This document shows, piece by piece, positions 1 through 11,944 of a DNA stretch of 64,000 nucleotides (the first letter of the stretch is position 1; each line of letters opens with the position of its first letter). This DNA comes from Aquilaria yunnanensis (taxonomy: Eukaryota > Streptophyta > Magnoliopsida > Malvales > Thymelaeaceae), in contig CM077594.1 of the NCBI GenBank assembly GCA_039654915.1, positions 13,825,001 through 13,889,000 on the forward strand, written 5' to 3'. A program made the translations under genes and the position numbers. A model generated the notes under the pieces. It was not told the origin of the DNA, did no database searches, and worked only from the letters and a program-made list of their open reading frames with translations.

Positions 1-1429
1 TATTACAAATTTGTCTCAAATCTTTATAATTTATTGCATATTAGTCATTTTAGATAAAATTGAGTTAGAATAGATACATAATTTACAAAGATGAAAAATT
101 AATAATTTAAATAATCTAATAATTTTAAAAAAGTATAGCACTACTTAAATTTATTAAAAGACAGTTCTCGAACAATTTGAGTTTATTAGCTTTCATTAAT
201 TGTCTGATATCAATTTTTAAAATTTTAATTTAAATTATTCAGTAACTGTGTTATTATAAATTCAAATTTTTTCATAATCTTTTAACAATTAGTGGAATAT
301 TCAAATTATAAGTTTATTCTCCCTATAAATTAGATTGGGCCTATTTAAGAGTTAGGACCCAATATGAAATCAATTATAAAAATGTAAGATCAATTTGCAA
401 CTAAAATGGAGTCTGATAGGAAATTTACAACGACAATTAAAATTTTGGGGCCAATGATGCTATTTATATTGAATATACACTATGTCAGTCAGAATACAGT
501 GCTCTTAAATACGGAAAAGTTAATTAAAAAACCTTTTTTATTTTTGAAAAAAAAGGGAAAAACACCTAATAAATAAGCTTTATTGTATTATTCCTATATT
601 CAAAGCACTAAGTGCAGATTTGTTCTTAAACCTTCTCTTTTCTTGTTTTCTTTCGATCTGCTCTTCTGCTTCCCTCAAGAACAGTCAACGTTCGCTGGTT
701 GGCCACTCAAAGTCAAATATCGCCTGCTTTTTTCCTCGTTGGAAGACAAAATATTTTTTTTCCCCAATTATAAAAACATTGGGTGGTAGATGAAGTTTAT
801 CATGCATTGACCGATTGATTGGTGATTTTTTTTTTAATAAAAAAGACTTCATAATAAGACACAATATTTACAATCGCAGTTAAAATTTCCTATAGAACAC
901 GGAGATCTCATAGGTTATTCAGTGAAGTGTCTAAAAGTAGTGAAGTAAGCCCACTACTTTTATCTAAATCATTATACAAATTAAAACCACTTTATTTTAA
1001 TTTTAGTTAATTGAATTCAAATGATTTATTTAATAAAAATTTGTTTCATGTCATAATATATGAAAATTAGAGCAAAGTTCAGTAAATGTGTCACAAAGAA
1101 TAAACTATGTTAATTCAAGTGACAAAGACATGTACATGTGAGGTTTTTTATTTTATTTTTCTTTCGTTTACCTCAAGCGAAAAAGATTATCTGTTTAGAT
1201 TGAGGGAATGGGTGAGGAGGAGAAGGAAAATTTGTATGACTCCTTTATTTGGATGAGAAGAAATAGAAGAGGAGAGGAAGTCATTATTCCTCGATTTCTC
1301 TCATCTATACATTTTTTCACCACTTTAAATTGGGGAAAGATAACTCATCCCTCCCGCTCCTTTCTATTCCCTCTCCTCCTCATCTTTTATTAATTGAATC
1401 CAAATAGACCCTTAGTGATCCAAATAAAT
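1..1429. other. AT-rich intergenic DNA with foldback-repeat remnants
   Basis: No gene is visible. The first 330 bases resemble an AT-rich foldback repeat seen again at about 7,740-8,040: both contain a stretch beginning near GACAGTT followed by AATTTGAGTTTATTA-like sequence. Positions 1,200-1,390 are purine-rich then pyrimidine-rich and encode only low-complexity peptides. Confidence 0.5.
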
Positions 1430-1970
1430 GGTAAAATCTATTTGTGGTTCCCTAACTTTTGCATTTATCATAAAGTAGTCATTTTCTTTAATTTATATCA
1501 TTGTAAAGTTACCTATATCGTTGCGCGCGTCCTACTCGAGTCCCTTCTATCAATTTCTTCATTATCTCCAATGGAACTTGTTTATGTAGCACATTTAAAT
1601 CCCTTATTGGGTCTTACACGTCCACTTAGTCTCCTAATTCATTATAATAAATGACTATACTGAAAGAATAAGAAACTTTAGACTAAATCGATACAAACAA
1701 GTAATCTTAAAGATTTAAAACATAGATTAGCCAAAGCTCATTTTTCCCCAAATCTTCTCCTTTAGTCCGACCCCTTCTACATCTCCCCACCATCGCTCAC
1801 TCCCTAGCCACTAACGGCAGATTGTGGCACCGAGAACTGCCTCAAGTTAAGGGTAAAGTGGAAGGAGAATAGAGAGTTAGTGACGAGACATCATGGGAAG
1901 TTAATGAATCATAACAGCATCCCGTTTAGGGATGTCAACAGATATTTACCTTAACAGATAACCTACTATA

Positions 1971-2208
1971 TCCTACCCGATGAAGAGGACTTTTTCACAA
2001 TTAAATGGATTTGGAGCATATATGAACTTTATTATTTTTGTGCCTGCTGGATGTGGGTAGGATGTAGGCTTAGGCCTGCCCGCCTCATATCCTACCCGAT
2101 GAAGAGGACTTTTTCACAATTAAATGGATTTGGAGCATATATGAACTTTATTATTTTTGTGCCTGCTGAATGTGGGTAGGATGTAGGCTTAGGCCTGCCC
2201 GCCTCATA
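1971..2208. repeat. Two-copy tandem repeat, 119-base period
   Basis: A 119-base segment beginning TCCTACCCGATGAAGAGG occurs at 1,971-2,089 and again at 2,090-2,208, with about one difference seen by eye (CTGG versus CTGA). A third partial unit starts at 2,209. The near identity means this duplication is much younger than the surrounding degenerate element. Confidence 0.9.
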
Positions 2209-2250
2209 TCCTACCCTTATACATAGACATATGCTAATGACAATATAATA

Positions 2251-2489
2251 CTCCTTCCATCTTGTAAAGTTTGGTCTTTTTACTATTCACAGCAATTAAT
2301 TCATGATTTTTGTTCTTTCAAAATTTCTCATAGAAATATAAAATTTTTATATCAAAATGGTACCTTAAAGACTTTAGTTTATAAATATAACTTTTAATTT
2401 TTTTTATAATACAAATTAATATGAATATATTTTAGTCAAACTTTTAGTAAAAAAATGTAAAAGGGTCACCCTTTACAAAATGGAGGGAG
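2251..2489. mobile_element. Stowaway-like MITE
   Basis: A 239-base element with inverted ends CTCCTTCCATCTTGTAAAG and CTTTACAAAATGGAGGGAG, flanked by TA on both sides. It has no coding capacity. It is the innermost of three nested insertions: MITE in hAT-like element in MULE. Confidence 0.8.
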
Positions 2490-3383
2490 TAATTTACAAA
2501 ACAACATAATTGACTTCACTACTTATAATCGCAACTAATTGTCATTGTAAGACCAAGATAAGATGGATTGAATGAAGCTACACGAAAGGTTCCTATCCTT
2601 TTATTCCCAAAGCTGTGCGCTTACTACTAAGTGCATGCTCATTTCACTAATTTGATTCAAACAAATTCTTTGATGATTTATCTGTGGCTAAGCCAATTTT
2701 TATTTTTATTATAGATATTTTTTTTCCAATATCAATAATAATTTTTTTATTATAATACTATGTTATAGAACTACTATTTTTTATTATGATTATATGTAAT
2801 TAACAGGTGGGTCTTACCCAATCCTACCTGTCTTAAAATGAATAGGATATAAATATTAGAATTGTAAAATCGATAAATGGTGGATAGATTATAGATTCAA
2901 TATCTAACTTAATGGATATGATATGAGTTTAGCACTATCCTACTCATATCTTATCCATTATCATCCCTAGTCTCATCCCAGAAATAGATCCAGGCTATGG
3001 CGAACAAGAAGGCAACCGTTTTTCAAAGCTAAATTTCAATTGACCGAAGCACTAATTTCTATTGACCATTTCTCAAAATTGGGTTTCGATCATTCCCCTG
3101 CTATCTTACCTCTCGATGATTCAACAGCCCTTTCATACAAGTATAGATTTCTAAAATCTACCATTGTTTTTGTTTTTAGTTATTCTTTCTCACTTGATCA
3201 TCACACTTTCCAGGAAATAAGAAAATCATTGACTTTCCCAATAAAAATTCATCATTTTTCACCGATCTTTCATACCCATCCACCTCTTATAGTTAACCGC
3301 TGCACTACTAACAAACAACAGATTGAGAAATTCGATTGAATGGAAAAAATATGGAAAAATATGGGTTTTTTTGGAACAATCAT

Positions 3384-3720
3384 CTATTCTTGTCCAGGGT
3401 AGTGGCTGCTTAAATCTAGTAGGCTTACATGGGTAGTGGCCTCCTCAAAACCCCTTATATGACATATAGTGGATCCAAACACAGCATTTGTTTCAAAAAT
3501 GAACTTAGATAACTCACCTAGAATAGCCACTTTTCCTAGCAATGAGAACTCGACCCTTGTTAGAGATAGACATTTATTATCCTTGATTACGAAAGGAGGT
3601 GTCTCATAAGCCAAAAACTTAAAGACTTCATTAGTGTATCTCAAAGCCCAAATGATGAATGATTTCTGGGAAGGTGGCTTAGAGAACTGGCTTGAAGCTA
3701 TGGACGATTGACTTTACAAT
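3384..3720 (-). pseudogene. Unrecognised coding-like fragment inside the MULE
   Basis: An open minus-strand frame of 86 codons (3,384-3,644) with balanced amino-acid composition lies near the right inverted repeat of the MULE. I do not recognise the family. It could be a captured host gene piece or a chance frame. Confidence 0.25.
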
Positions 3721-4304
3721 TCTCTTATATGAAGCTTTTGTTTATGGTTGCGGAATTGGGATCCTATTGCAAATTTGACACGAATTTGTGTTAGGGTTTT
3801 AAGTCTCTAAGATTATGTGTTTCTGTTTATTTTAGCCTAAAATTTTTTGTTCTTCCAACTTATTCATTTATTATTTTGTTATAAGGGGCCACGTGATAAT
3901 GCAGGACTAAGAGAGAGTTTAAAAGTGTCACATAAGCAAGTTTTGTCCAAGATAAAGAATAAACAGATGAAAGGGGCTCGGGTAGGACACATGTGACAAG
4001 GTTGGGGATTTTATGATGACATAAATTGAGGAAAAAGACTATTTTAGGATTAATGATAAAGTTAAGAAACCAGAAATAGATTTTACCAACCAAGTAAATA
4101 ATACTCCTATAAAAAGACAGGCATGTCGATAGAAAAGATGAAGAAAAGGCTAAGAAGTCGTTTGCCTTATTATTTGTTGCAAAGAAAGCATCACTCGTTG
4201 CTTAAAAAAAAAAAGACAAGCATGTCAACAAAGTAGATGTGGATAATGTATGAATTGTGAGTTCACAAATGAGCAATCTTATTACAAGATTGATCAACAA
4301 ATAC

Positions 4305-4361
<57 letters not shown>

Positions 4362-4362
4362 T
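4305..4362. repeat. (ATA)n microsatellite
   Basis: About 19 uninterrupted trinucleotide units. The poly-isoleucine frames here are artefacts of this repeat. Confidence 0.95.
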
Positions 4363-4429
4363 ATAAATCCCAATAAAAAATAAGACGCAATAGCTCGAGA
4401 CATCAAACACAATTTTAAATAGTGTCCGA

Positions 4430-5100
4430 ATTCTATAGAGATTTGTGGTAATTTTTGTCTCTCCCCACTTAATAAACAATTACCTTCTTCTGAAACTTGG
4501 CTAACAATGGTAGCCTCTCAACCAAAATGGCCTTTTGAATTGCTAGCTTATTTAGTCTCTATACTTTAGATTATATGGTTGGGTCGGAATGAATGCATTT
4601 TTCATAATACTTCCTTTTATACCCTGTCCATATTATAGCAATGATGGATGCTTTTTTTGCAATAAATAATTATTGCAAGATACTTCTTAACCCTTTGTTC
4701 ATTGTTTCTATTCAACAATCCATATCCACAGTTTCATTCATGGGCAACTCAGAACCTATTGCACATTTCTTCTAGCCTAAATATATTTCTTATTGATGAT
4801 GCCTAACACAGTTCTTGTGCGATGGGGCAACGACTTGGCTTTGGATGAAGATAAATACTCCCCCGAATTTGAAGGAAAATCTTTTATTACCCGGTTGCTC
4901 CTCGGCATTATATGTAGAATTATCTGCTCTTATTGGGGGCCATTTAGGTGGCTTAGAGGCTTCAAGAAACTGCTTGTTTTAACTAATTGTTTGTAGGTGC
5001 TTACTGCTCTACGTGGCAATCTCTTGCTTAGTCCGTTTCTGATGGGTATTAGGGTATGGTCCAAGAAGCTTTGGTGTGTATAAAGACATCCACTTGCACT
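4430..5100 (+). pseudogene. LINE (L1-type) ORF2 C-terminal fragment
   Basis: Around 4,530-4,615 one frame, broken by a stop, reads IIWLGRNECIFHN. This matches a minus-strand peptide of the LINE fragments at 14.5 kb and 19.6 kb (LGRNEYVFHQ). Such Trp- and Arg-Asn-containing peptides sit between the zf-RVT region and the RNase H domain of plant L1 elements. Downstream frames are broken. An old, truncated copy. Confidence 0.5.
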
Positions 5101-5762
5101 CGATAGTCATTGTTTCTTGAAAGCGTGTCTCTTCTATGCATTGATTCCCTTGAAAAATGACAAATTGTATAGAATAACTTATTTCCCAAAAACTCGAACG
5201 GGGCTATAAATTTTTCCAGTATCTTTGCACTTTCTATTTTGGCAGGTGAAAACTTTTCATGGTTTTGTCAAACATTAAAATGAAGAACTCTCACAAAAGA
5301 GTCTTTCCCACATATATACATAACCTACTTGGAATGGGATACAACATTTTTTACTTTAAATACCTGAACCTTTTTATTTAAATCAACTCATTGTTCTTCC
5401 ATGCCCATCAACACACTTCCAAGGATTCTATATGAAAAAACTATTCCTGCCAGCAAAAGCTAATTAATTGAAACTTCAAAATGTGGTTCATGCTAGTCAG
5501 GTGAATTAGCAAAGGGTTGCTTTGGTCAAGATTAGGGTTTAAGTAGTTGTCACACTCTACAAAATAGCTAATTACAACCAGAGTTATCCGGGTTTCGTGT
5601 AATAGACATTTCAGCCCCAAGTATTCCAATAGGCATTTCCTCTACCTTATACTAGTAACAATTTTGAGTATTAAAAAAAAAGAAAGAAAAAGAAAGTGTG
5701 ATCACCATGGAGGTGATTGTGGTACACACAACCAATACCATTAAGACCAACTCTAATATTAT
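5100..5762. other. Intergenic, no recognised feature
   Basis: AT-rich sequence with no convincing coding frame, repeat pair or RNA gene. Confidence 0.4.
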
Positions 5763-6045
5763 ACTCTCTTTGTCCCATTCTGGATGATGCACTTTTTTGT
5801 TAGCATGGAGATTAAAATGTATGTAATTTATATTATTATTTTTCATTTTTACCCAAAAACTTAAATGAAAAAAAATTTTGGAATTTGTGTATTGATATCT
5901 TAAATTAGTATTAGAAAAAATAAAAAGATTTTTTTGTGGGTTTTGTGCAAAGGGAGTTTAAATGATGATAATAAAGTAAATTAGACATTAAAAGCTTTCC
6001 CAAAAGGGAAACAACTCATTTTTTTGAGATGGCATGAAAAGGAAT
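5763..6045. mobile_element. Stowaway-like MITE (degenerate)
   Basis: The left end CTCTTTGTCCCATTCTGG and the right end, read in reverse, share the pattern of CTCC/GTCCC-type MITE termini with a CATC/GATG core. Inverted repeats are imperfect and the target site is unclear, so the edges are approximate. Confidence 0.5.
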
Positions 6046-6440
6046 ACTTGTCATCAATTTTTGGATGTATGGAATATTATCAAAATAAAATGTGAATAAT
6101 ATTGATTTATTCAACTTAATTGATTAGTTAAATTATTAATTAATTGATAGATTAATCAATTAATTAATTACAAAATAAAAATATGTGCCTTAACCAATAA
6201 GAAAGAAAACACGTGAACCCTAGCACTCACAGTCTCACTTGTAGATTAGTTAATTCCAGATGGTCATATGGTCCTGGTTTTTAAGACACTAAAAGAATCA
6301 GAATCCAGTAACCTAATCAAATGACAAGTTGGTATCCCGTTGTTTTCTTTTATATTAATGTTATATACATTAAAATTTTCTTATAAATTTTTTTTCTGTT
6401 TGTTTAGCTTCTAAAGAAGTGATGACAATCAATTTTTTTG
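6046..6440. other. AT-rich spacer
   Basis: Contains TTAATTAATTAATT-rich stretches around 6,110-6,170 and no coding signal. Confidence 0.4.
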
Positions 6441-7505
6441 GGTAAAATTTAAATATGGTTCCTTAATTTTAAGAGTTATTATAAAGTGGTCTCCTATCTC
6501 TTTTTTTTTTTTTTTTGTCTCTCCCCTAACTCAACTAGTGTGTCCTATTAGATCCATTCCATTAGTTGAGTTGTTATCTTAGATGGAATATGCATATGTT
6601 GTGACATCCTATTTTATAACAATAAATGACTATATTGAAGGAATATTAAATTTTAGGCTACAATTAACTTATAATTGTTGGGGACTTAAAATGTATATTA
6701 GCCAGAAATTCATCTTCTTCCCCAAGTCGCTACGTGCTCGCACACCTGTAGCTGCCTCTGCTTCATCCTCCCATGTCAACCACTTCTACAATGCTCCCTC
6801 CGTCGCTGCCACCAAGGCCAACCCGCCGCTAGGCACGAATCAGCCGTCAGGGCTGGAGAACTCTTGCGTGAATCACATGTCTTCATTCCTCTCTTGGCTT
6901 CCACTTGCGTCGGAACATTACCATTCCGCTCCGTCATTGAACCCATCGACTGGGCCGACCCACGGTCAATCGTGCCCCCGTGCTCGATTGTTTCAATGGG
7001 ATTGTTGCGCAAGGACGGAGAGAGATTGAAGGCGTGAAAGAGAGAAATCGAAGGCCCACCAGCGATCGTGCACTCGAGCTCTATCACAAGCGGACAGTGT
7101 GATGGAGAGAGATCGAAAGCCCATTTGTGGCTGTCAATCCGCCGTCTACCACCGCCGCTCCCAATCTATAGTCTGCCGTTGCTGGAATTGAAGGCTGAAG
7201 AAGATGGTAATTTTGGGAAAATTTACATTTTAAGTCGTTATCGTTTTTTTTTGTGTTAATTTTAACTTGAAGTTTTTTGTGATCTTCTAGTATAGTCATC
7301 CGTGATTCCATGTGGTAGTTTGGAATTCACCACGGGGATAACAAGTGCCACATAAAAAATTTCATCCGAGATAACACCTGATTGAATGGTAAGGACTAAA
7401 ATAGGGGGCGCTAATTGAGTTAAGGAACTTTAAAAGGCCGAAAAAGAGGCATGAGACCCCTTTATGATAACCATTAAAATTAGGGAACTATATTTGAATT
7501 TTACC
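6441..7505. mobile_element. MULE-family TIR element with GC-rich core
   Basis: The left end GGTAAAATTTAAATATGG and right end ATATTTGAATTTTACC are inverted copies, and the similarity runs inward for about 280 bases, including TCCTATTTTATAACAATAAATGA-type sequence shared with the Pack-MULE at 23.1 kb. The core (about 6,720-7,200) is clearly GC-richer than its surroundings and open in several frames (148 codons plus, 103 codons minus). That looks like captured sequence, but I cannot assign the peptides. No clear target-site duplication was found. Confidence 0.65.
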
Positions 7506-7611
7506 ACAAAATTTCTACATATCCAATCATATCTTAGTACCTAAAATTTTGTTTTCAAATATGAAATACTACCTAAGGTTTTAAAAGGTTTTCTATACAC
7601 AACTTTCAAGA

Positions 7612-8200
7612 AAATTATATAAATGGTCCCTAACTTTTATTCAATATTTTCTTTTAATCCTTAACCTATTAAATATTTTATTTTGGTTCTAAACCTATTA
7701 AAATTGTTTCATTTTGGTTCCTCACCAGATAAAATTTATTAATTCAAAATAATTGTCTGACAAAATTTTTTAAAATTATAATTTAAATATAAGGTAACTG
7801 TCTTATAGTAAATTTAAACAGTAGTAATATGTTTTGATAGTAAATATGCAATTTAAATTAGTAGCTTTTTCTTTATTAATGAAATAAGTTCAATTTATAG
7901 AGAGAAAAAAATAATTAGAATTTTTCATTAACTATAAAAAAATTATTATATAGATTAAATTTATTGTAAGACAGTTATCCAATAATTTAAATTATAATCT
8001 AAAATGTTGTTATCAGACAAATACTTTGAGTTAATAAATTTCATCAAATTGGGATTAAAATGAAATATTTTTAATAAACATAGGAATAAAATGAAATATT
8101 TTTAATAAATTTAGGACTAAAATAGAATATTAAATACATTAGGGACTAAAAGAAAATAATGACTAAAGATTAGGGACCATTTGTGAAATTTACTAAACAA
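7612..8200. repeat. Large AT-rich foldback (MITE-like) element
   Basis: The sequence folds on itself: AAATGGTCCCTAACTTTT at the left is mirrored by AAAGATTAGGGACCATTT at the right, and inner segments (GACAAAATT/AATTGTCTGA and their complements) also pair. It has no coding potential and belongs to the family touched on at 1-330. Confidence 0.65.
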
Positions 8201-9984
8201 CTTTCATTAAGTTTAGCAAACTCTTTTTTTATTTTATTTTTTTTCTGGTTCCCATTTTGGGGCACGAGCCGGGCTGCCTAGGTATGACTGGTTGACCGTC
8301 AACATACCCTTTGTAGTAAAACGATGGCGGCCACTTTTTTGCGCAATAAAGTTTATTAATATGATTTTTTGTAGTACTAAAGTTGCATTTTGAACATACT
8401 TTTCAAATTCATAGCATCCGTGTTCTAGGGTAAATTAACAATTATTACATGGAAAAGAGTATGTTATGTGGGTAATTAGGTGAAGTAGAGGGAGATGAGA
8501 TACATTGTGGACTTCATACTAATTAGTTATCTTTTATAGCAATTTTTAAAATGTAATTTTATATATACGAAAAGAAAATTATAAACAGATTAAAACAGGA
8601 ATTTACTCTATCCTGTAAAAGTTTTATTCTGGTTCGCCCAAAGTCATGTTTCGTTGTCAATCTATTTATGGTTTTTCAACTGCTTTGCTGTTTGTTTAGA
8701 CCAACAACTTGTACCTAACCGAGAAATAGTGAAGAAACTTTTGCATTTACACAGAAAGATAGAAATAGACATTTGCAGTATAAAATATGCTAAAATTATG
8801 GTATGATATATCAACTTGAACAGGCTCACTCCCATTTTTTGAGACGCTTTGTATAACTTAGAAAAGACTTTGCAAATGTTATTAACAAAAATAACGGATT
8901 AACAATTTGCAATGCTGTCAAATTACCACTCAAGAATTTTGAAACTATTAATGCCAGTGCAAGTAGTTTAATTGGTAAAAATAAAAATTTTCTGGCATAA
9001 TTGAGCAGAGAACAGAACATTAATGGTCTTTTTAATATTTTCCAATAACTAAGAACTTGAGGTTTGTATATGTAGCTTTTAAAAGTTTAAAGACAAGTTC
9101 AAAAATTTGTTAAACACATTTTTAGAAACCTCAGTGTACGCCGTCCCAAGTTTTTTTACACTATTTTAATTTTTTTTATATAAGTTTGAATTAAATTTAT
9201 TTATATTAATATTTTCTAAGTTTTTAAAAAAAATTATGTTTAAAAATTATAAGTTTTATAGTTTTCAAATATATTTTTTAAAAAATTTCCTAGAAAATAT
9301 TAAAATAAATAAATTTAAATCAAACTAAAGGAAAAAAACTGAAATAATGCAAATAATTTAAAACTGAGGGAGTATTTCTCTATCTTATTCTTGAAGACTC
9401 GGAGTGGTAATATAATTGGTTTGTGCCCTAAAACCAGAAAATAAAAATACTAATGAGGGTCATCGTTAGGATTTACGAAGCTTCGCCAGTAGTAGCCGGC
9501 CCAAGCAAGGCCTTCCCTCGGACGGATCAATTCGCTTGCACCTGCTCCGGATGCAAACCGCTACAAAGTTTGTCGTTTGTTACCGTTATTTTTTTCATTG
9601 AACTTTGATTTTATCTTCTTCTTTTTTATTTGTATAGAAAAGGATATATATAAATATATAAAGATCCAAACGTAGCTACATAAATAACAGAATACAGAAG
9701 GCTTGGGGTTGGCTTACTGGCTTATGCACCAGCCTATTGAACTTGGATTTGCTTGAGCAAGTACCTGCAATCTGACATTAATGGCGTGAGTTCAGCACCA
9801 CGCTTCCCAAAAAGAATCAACCAAAGCATCACAATTTAATTTAAAAAACCCCAGTGGGAGGGGGAAGCCAGCCAACCAACCAGTATATGAAATCTAGTGT
9901 ATAATAGTAGTCTTAGTCAACGTAGCAGCATAAAAATGAACAATATCCTCTTTTATCTCTTCTATAATATTCTCATGGAAAAAG
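8201..9984. other. Intergenic DNA
   Basis: No gene is supported. A short GC-rich island lies at about 9,470-9,570 in otherwise AT-rich DNA. A foldback of AT-rich sequence occurs around 9,150-9,330, where AAATTTAAAT-type segments pair with each other. Confidence 0.4.
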
Positions 9985-10285
9985 GGTGAAAATTTACTAC
10001 TGATGTATTGACTAAAGAGTAATTTTGTAATCATTAAATTATTTTTCATCACAAATTTATCATTTATTTTTTTTTTGTTAGAGCAATTTTACTACTATCG
10101 TTTGGCTATCGAGTAATTTTACTATTGATGTTTTTTTTTTCATTACAAATTTGTCATTGACATTTTTAAGGAATAGTGGTAAAATTGCTTCAAGATGAAT
10201 GGTAAATTTGAGACGAAAAAAAATTTTGATGGTAAAATTGTTTTATGGCTAATACGTCAGTAGTAAATTTACACCTTTTCCCATC
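9985..10285. repeat. Foldback MITE
   Basis: GGTGAAAATTTACTACTGA at the left pairs with CAGTAGTAAATTTACACC at the right, and inner segments (GTAATTTTGT, CAAATTTATCA) are also mirrored. About 300 bases long and non-coding. Confidence 0.65.
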
Positions 10286-10319
10286 ATGTGAAAGAAACAA
10301 TTGATTAAAAGATACCTGA

Positions 10320-10920
10320 TTCCTTTTGTTCCAAATACGCCAGATTATAAAGGGGGAAAACAAAGGAGCAATGGTTTACCCTACAAACCTAAAACAACTG
10401 AAAAGGAGCAGTAGTTCTTGAACCAGTTCCTCCAGTTACCAAAAGGTATAGTGGGGACTTTGAAAAACTTAAAAAGGGGAGCAATCCAACTACACCTCAT
10501 AAATATGTGTTCAAGTGGTTCAGGCTGTAAATTGTAGTTAAAACACATATTTTATGAGCCACTCCACAAGACATCAAAAGGTCATTTGTGGGGAGTCTTT
10601 CATGCCATATTAACCAAATGAAATGTTTAATTTTAGAGAGAATGGTTATTTTCTAGATCCAATTCCAAAGAATAACCAGAAATAGGCATCCCAATAATAG
10701 TGTCCCTAATTTCTTAATGAAAGATGAAAGAGGTCCTCCTCCAACCCCAGTACCTATTATGGTGTATTTGCTTAGTAGTCATCTCCAACTCATGCTTCTG
10801 AAATGGCCCCTGAATGGCAGATCTTAAAAGAGTATCCCTAACCCAGTGATCAGTCCAAAAGCTAATGGTATCCCCACTTCCAACCAACCACTTATTCCCC
10901 TTACTGATCAAACCTTCATT
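10320..10920 (-). pseudogene. LINE ORF2 fragment (zf-RVT region)
   Basis: The minus strand encodes GSGDTISFWTDHWV at 10,800-10,890, then Trp-rich peptides including IKHFIWLIWHERLPTND and a Cys/His set resembling the zf-RVT domain that follows the reverse transcriptase of plant L1 elements. Frames are shifted at least once and the reverse transcriptase core is absent, so it is a truncated copy. Confidence 0.75.
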
Positions 10921-11944
10921 ATTTCATGTTTTATTGTTTTTAACTGTTTTCGGCAATTTTGAATGATTTTAACTGATTTTAGCTGGTTTTGACCAAATAT
11001 CTAATGAGTTGATAGTCATATTATCAAAAGCAATAATTTATGGTCGAACAAGTTGAACCAGGCGGTCCAGCTTACAATACTAATTTTTATTACATCTACC
11101 TCTTTCTCGGATATCGAAATATACACTTTGTCCACGCTTTATGTACATGGTACTATAACAATTTTTAAAATCCTAATATAGTACCCAGGTAGCTTTCTTT
11201 TACAAATTTCAAATTGTTCACTAATCTTTTTGCAGTTGATAGAAAGTTTGAGTTAACAATTTCATTTCTCTATAAATGTAAAATATATATTTATTTATTT
11301 AGTAACTGTAAAAGGTTATAGTTTAAATTGACATTTTAAAAGTTGTTGTCAAACAACGAATTTGAGGAGGAAAAAATGTAGAATTCTAAACATGATTTAG
11401 TTTGGGGACTAACTGCAAAAGTATCCTTTTTGTTTACATAATTCTTCTTTCATTTTCATTGATAATTTATTATTTATTATCTTATGATCTAATTAAAACC
11501 TTTTGAAATATTTCTTATTAGTCCTAAACCATTTTTAAATGTTATGGAAAATGTTAACCAAGATGAGAGTTGCTACTTACTTATAGATATGACATACGAA
11601 ACTCAATTTATAGAGAGAATAACACTAATGATTTAAACTATTCATTTAGTAACTAAAATAGCTTGAATTTACTAGAAAATGATTAGTGGACAGTTTTAAT
11701 TCAGATTTAAAAAATTAATGATAGATAGTCATTCTAAGTTAATGAATTCCATCCAATAGAACTAAAGAATTTTTTTTTTATCAAAATATTTAGTTCCAAA
11801 AGAAAACAATTACTACGATAGAGGACAAAAAGGACAAAATATTGAGGGGTATTTACTATTAATGGATTTTTCACTTCAACCCTACAATAAATTAAGTTCA
11901 ATACTTCACCAAATTTATTAATAAGGCCTTATTTATTTTTTTTT

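Larger units (their letters stand above)
1927..2969. mobile_element. hAT-like non-autonomous element nested in the MULE
   Basis: The ends are TAGGGATG and CATCCCTA, and the subterminal regions are rich in repeated motifs such as GGGTAGGAT and TATCCTACCC, typical of non-autonomous hAT elements. I could not find a matching 8-base target duplication, so the boundaries rest on the inverted ends only. It contains a 119-base tandem duplication and a small MITE. Confidence 0.5.
1430..4089. mobile_element. Degenerate MULE-like DNA transposon (non-autonomous)
   Basis: The two ends form long imperfect terminal inverted repeats of about 250-300 bases, starting GGTAAAATC on the left and ending GATTTTACC on the right. 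Frame translations of the left end (plus strand) and right end (minus strand) give recognisably similar peptides, which supports the inverted repeat independently. It is flanked by a 10-base direct repeat with one mismatch, CCAAATAAAT (1,420-1,429) and CCAAGTAAAT (4,090-4,099), the size expected of Mutator-like elements. No transposase is visible. The same terminal motif recurs at 6,441, 17,189 and 23,106, so this is one family in the window. The element carries a nested hAT-like element. Confidence 0.75.

Noticed and set aside
4202..4479. Poly-isoleucine/leucine frames
   Set aside because: Pure products of the (ATA)n microsatellite.
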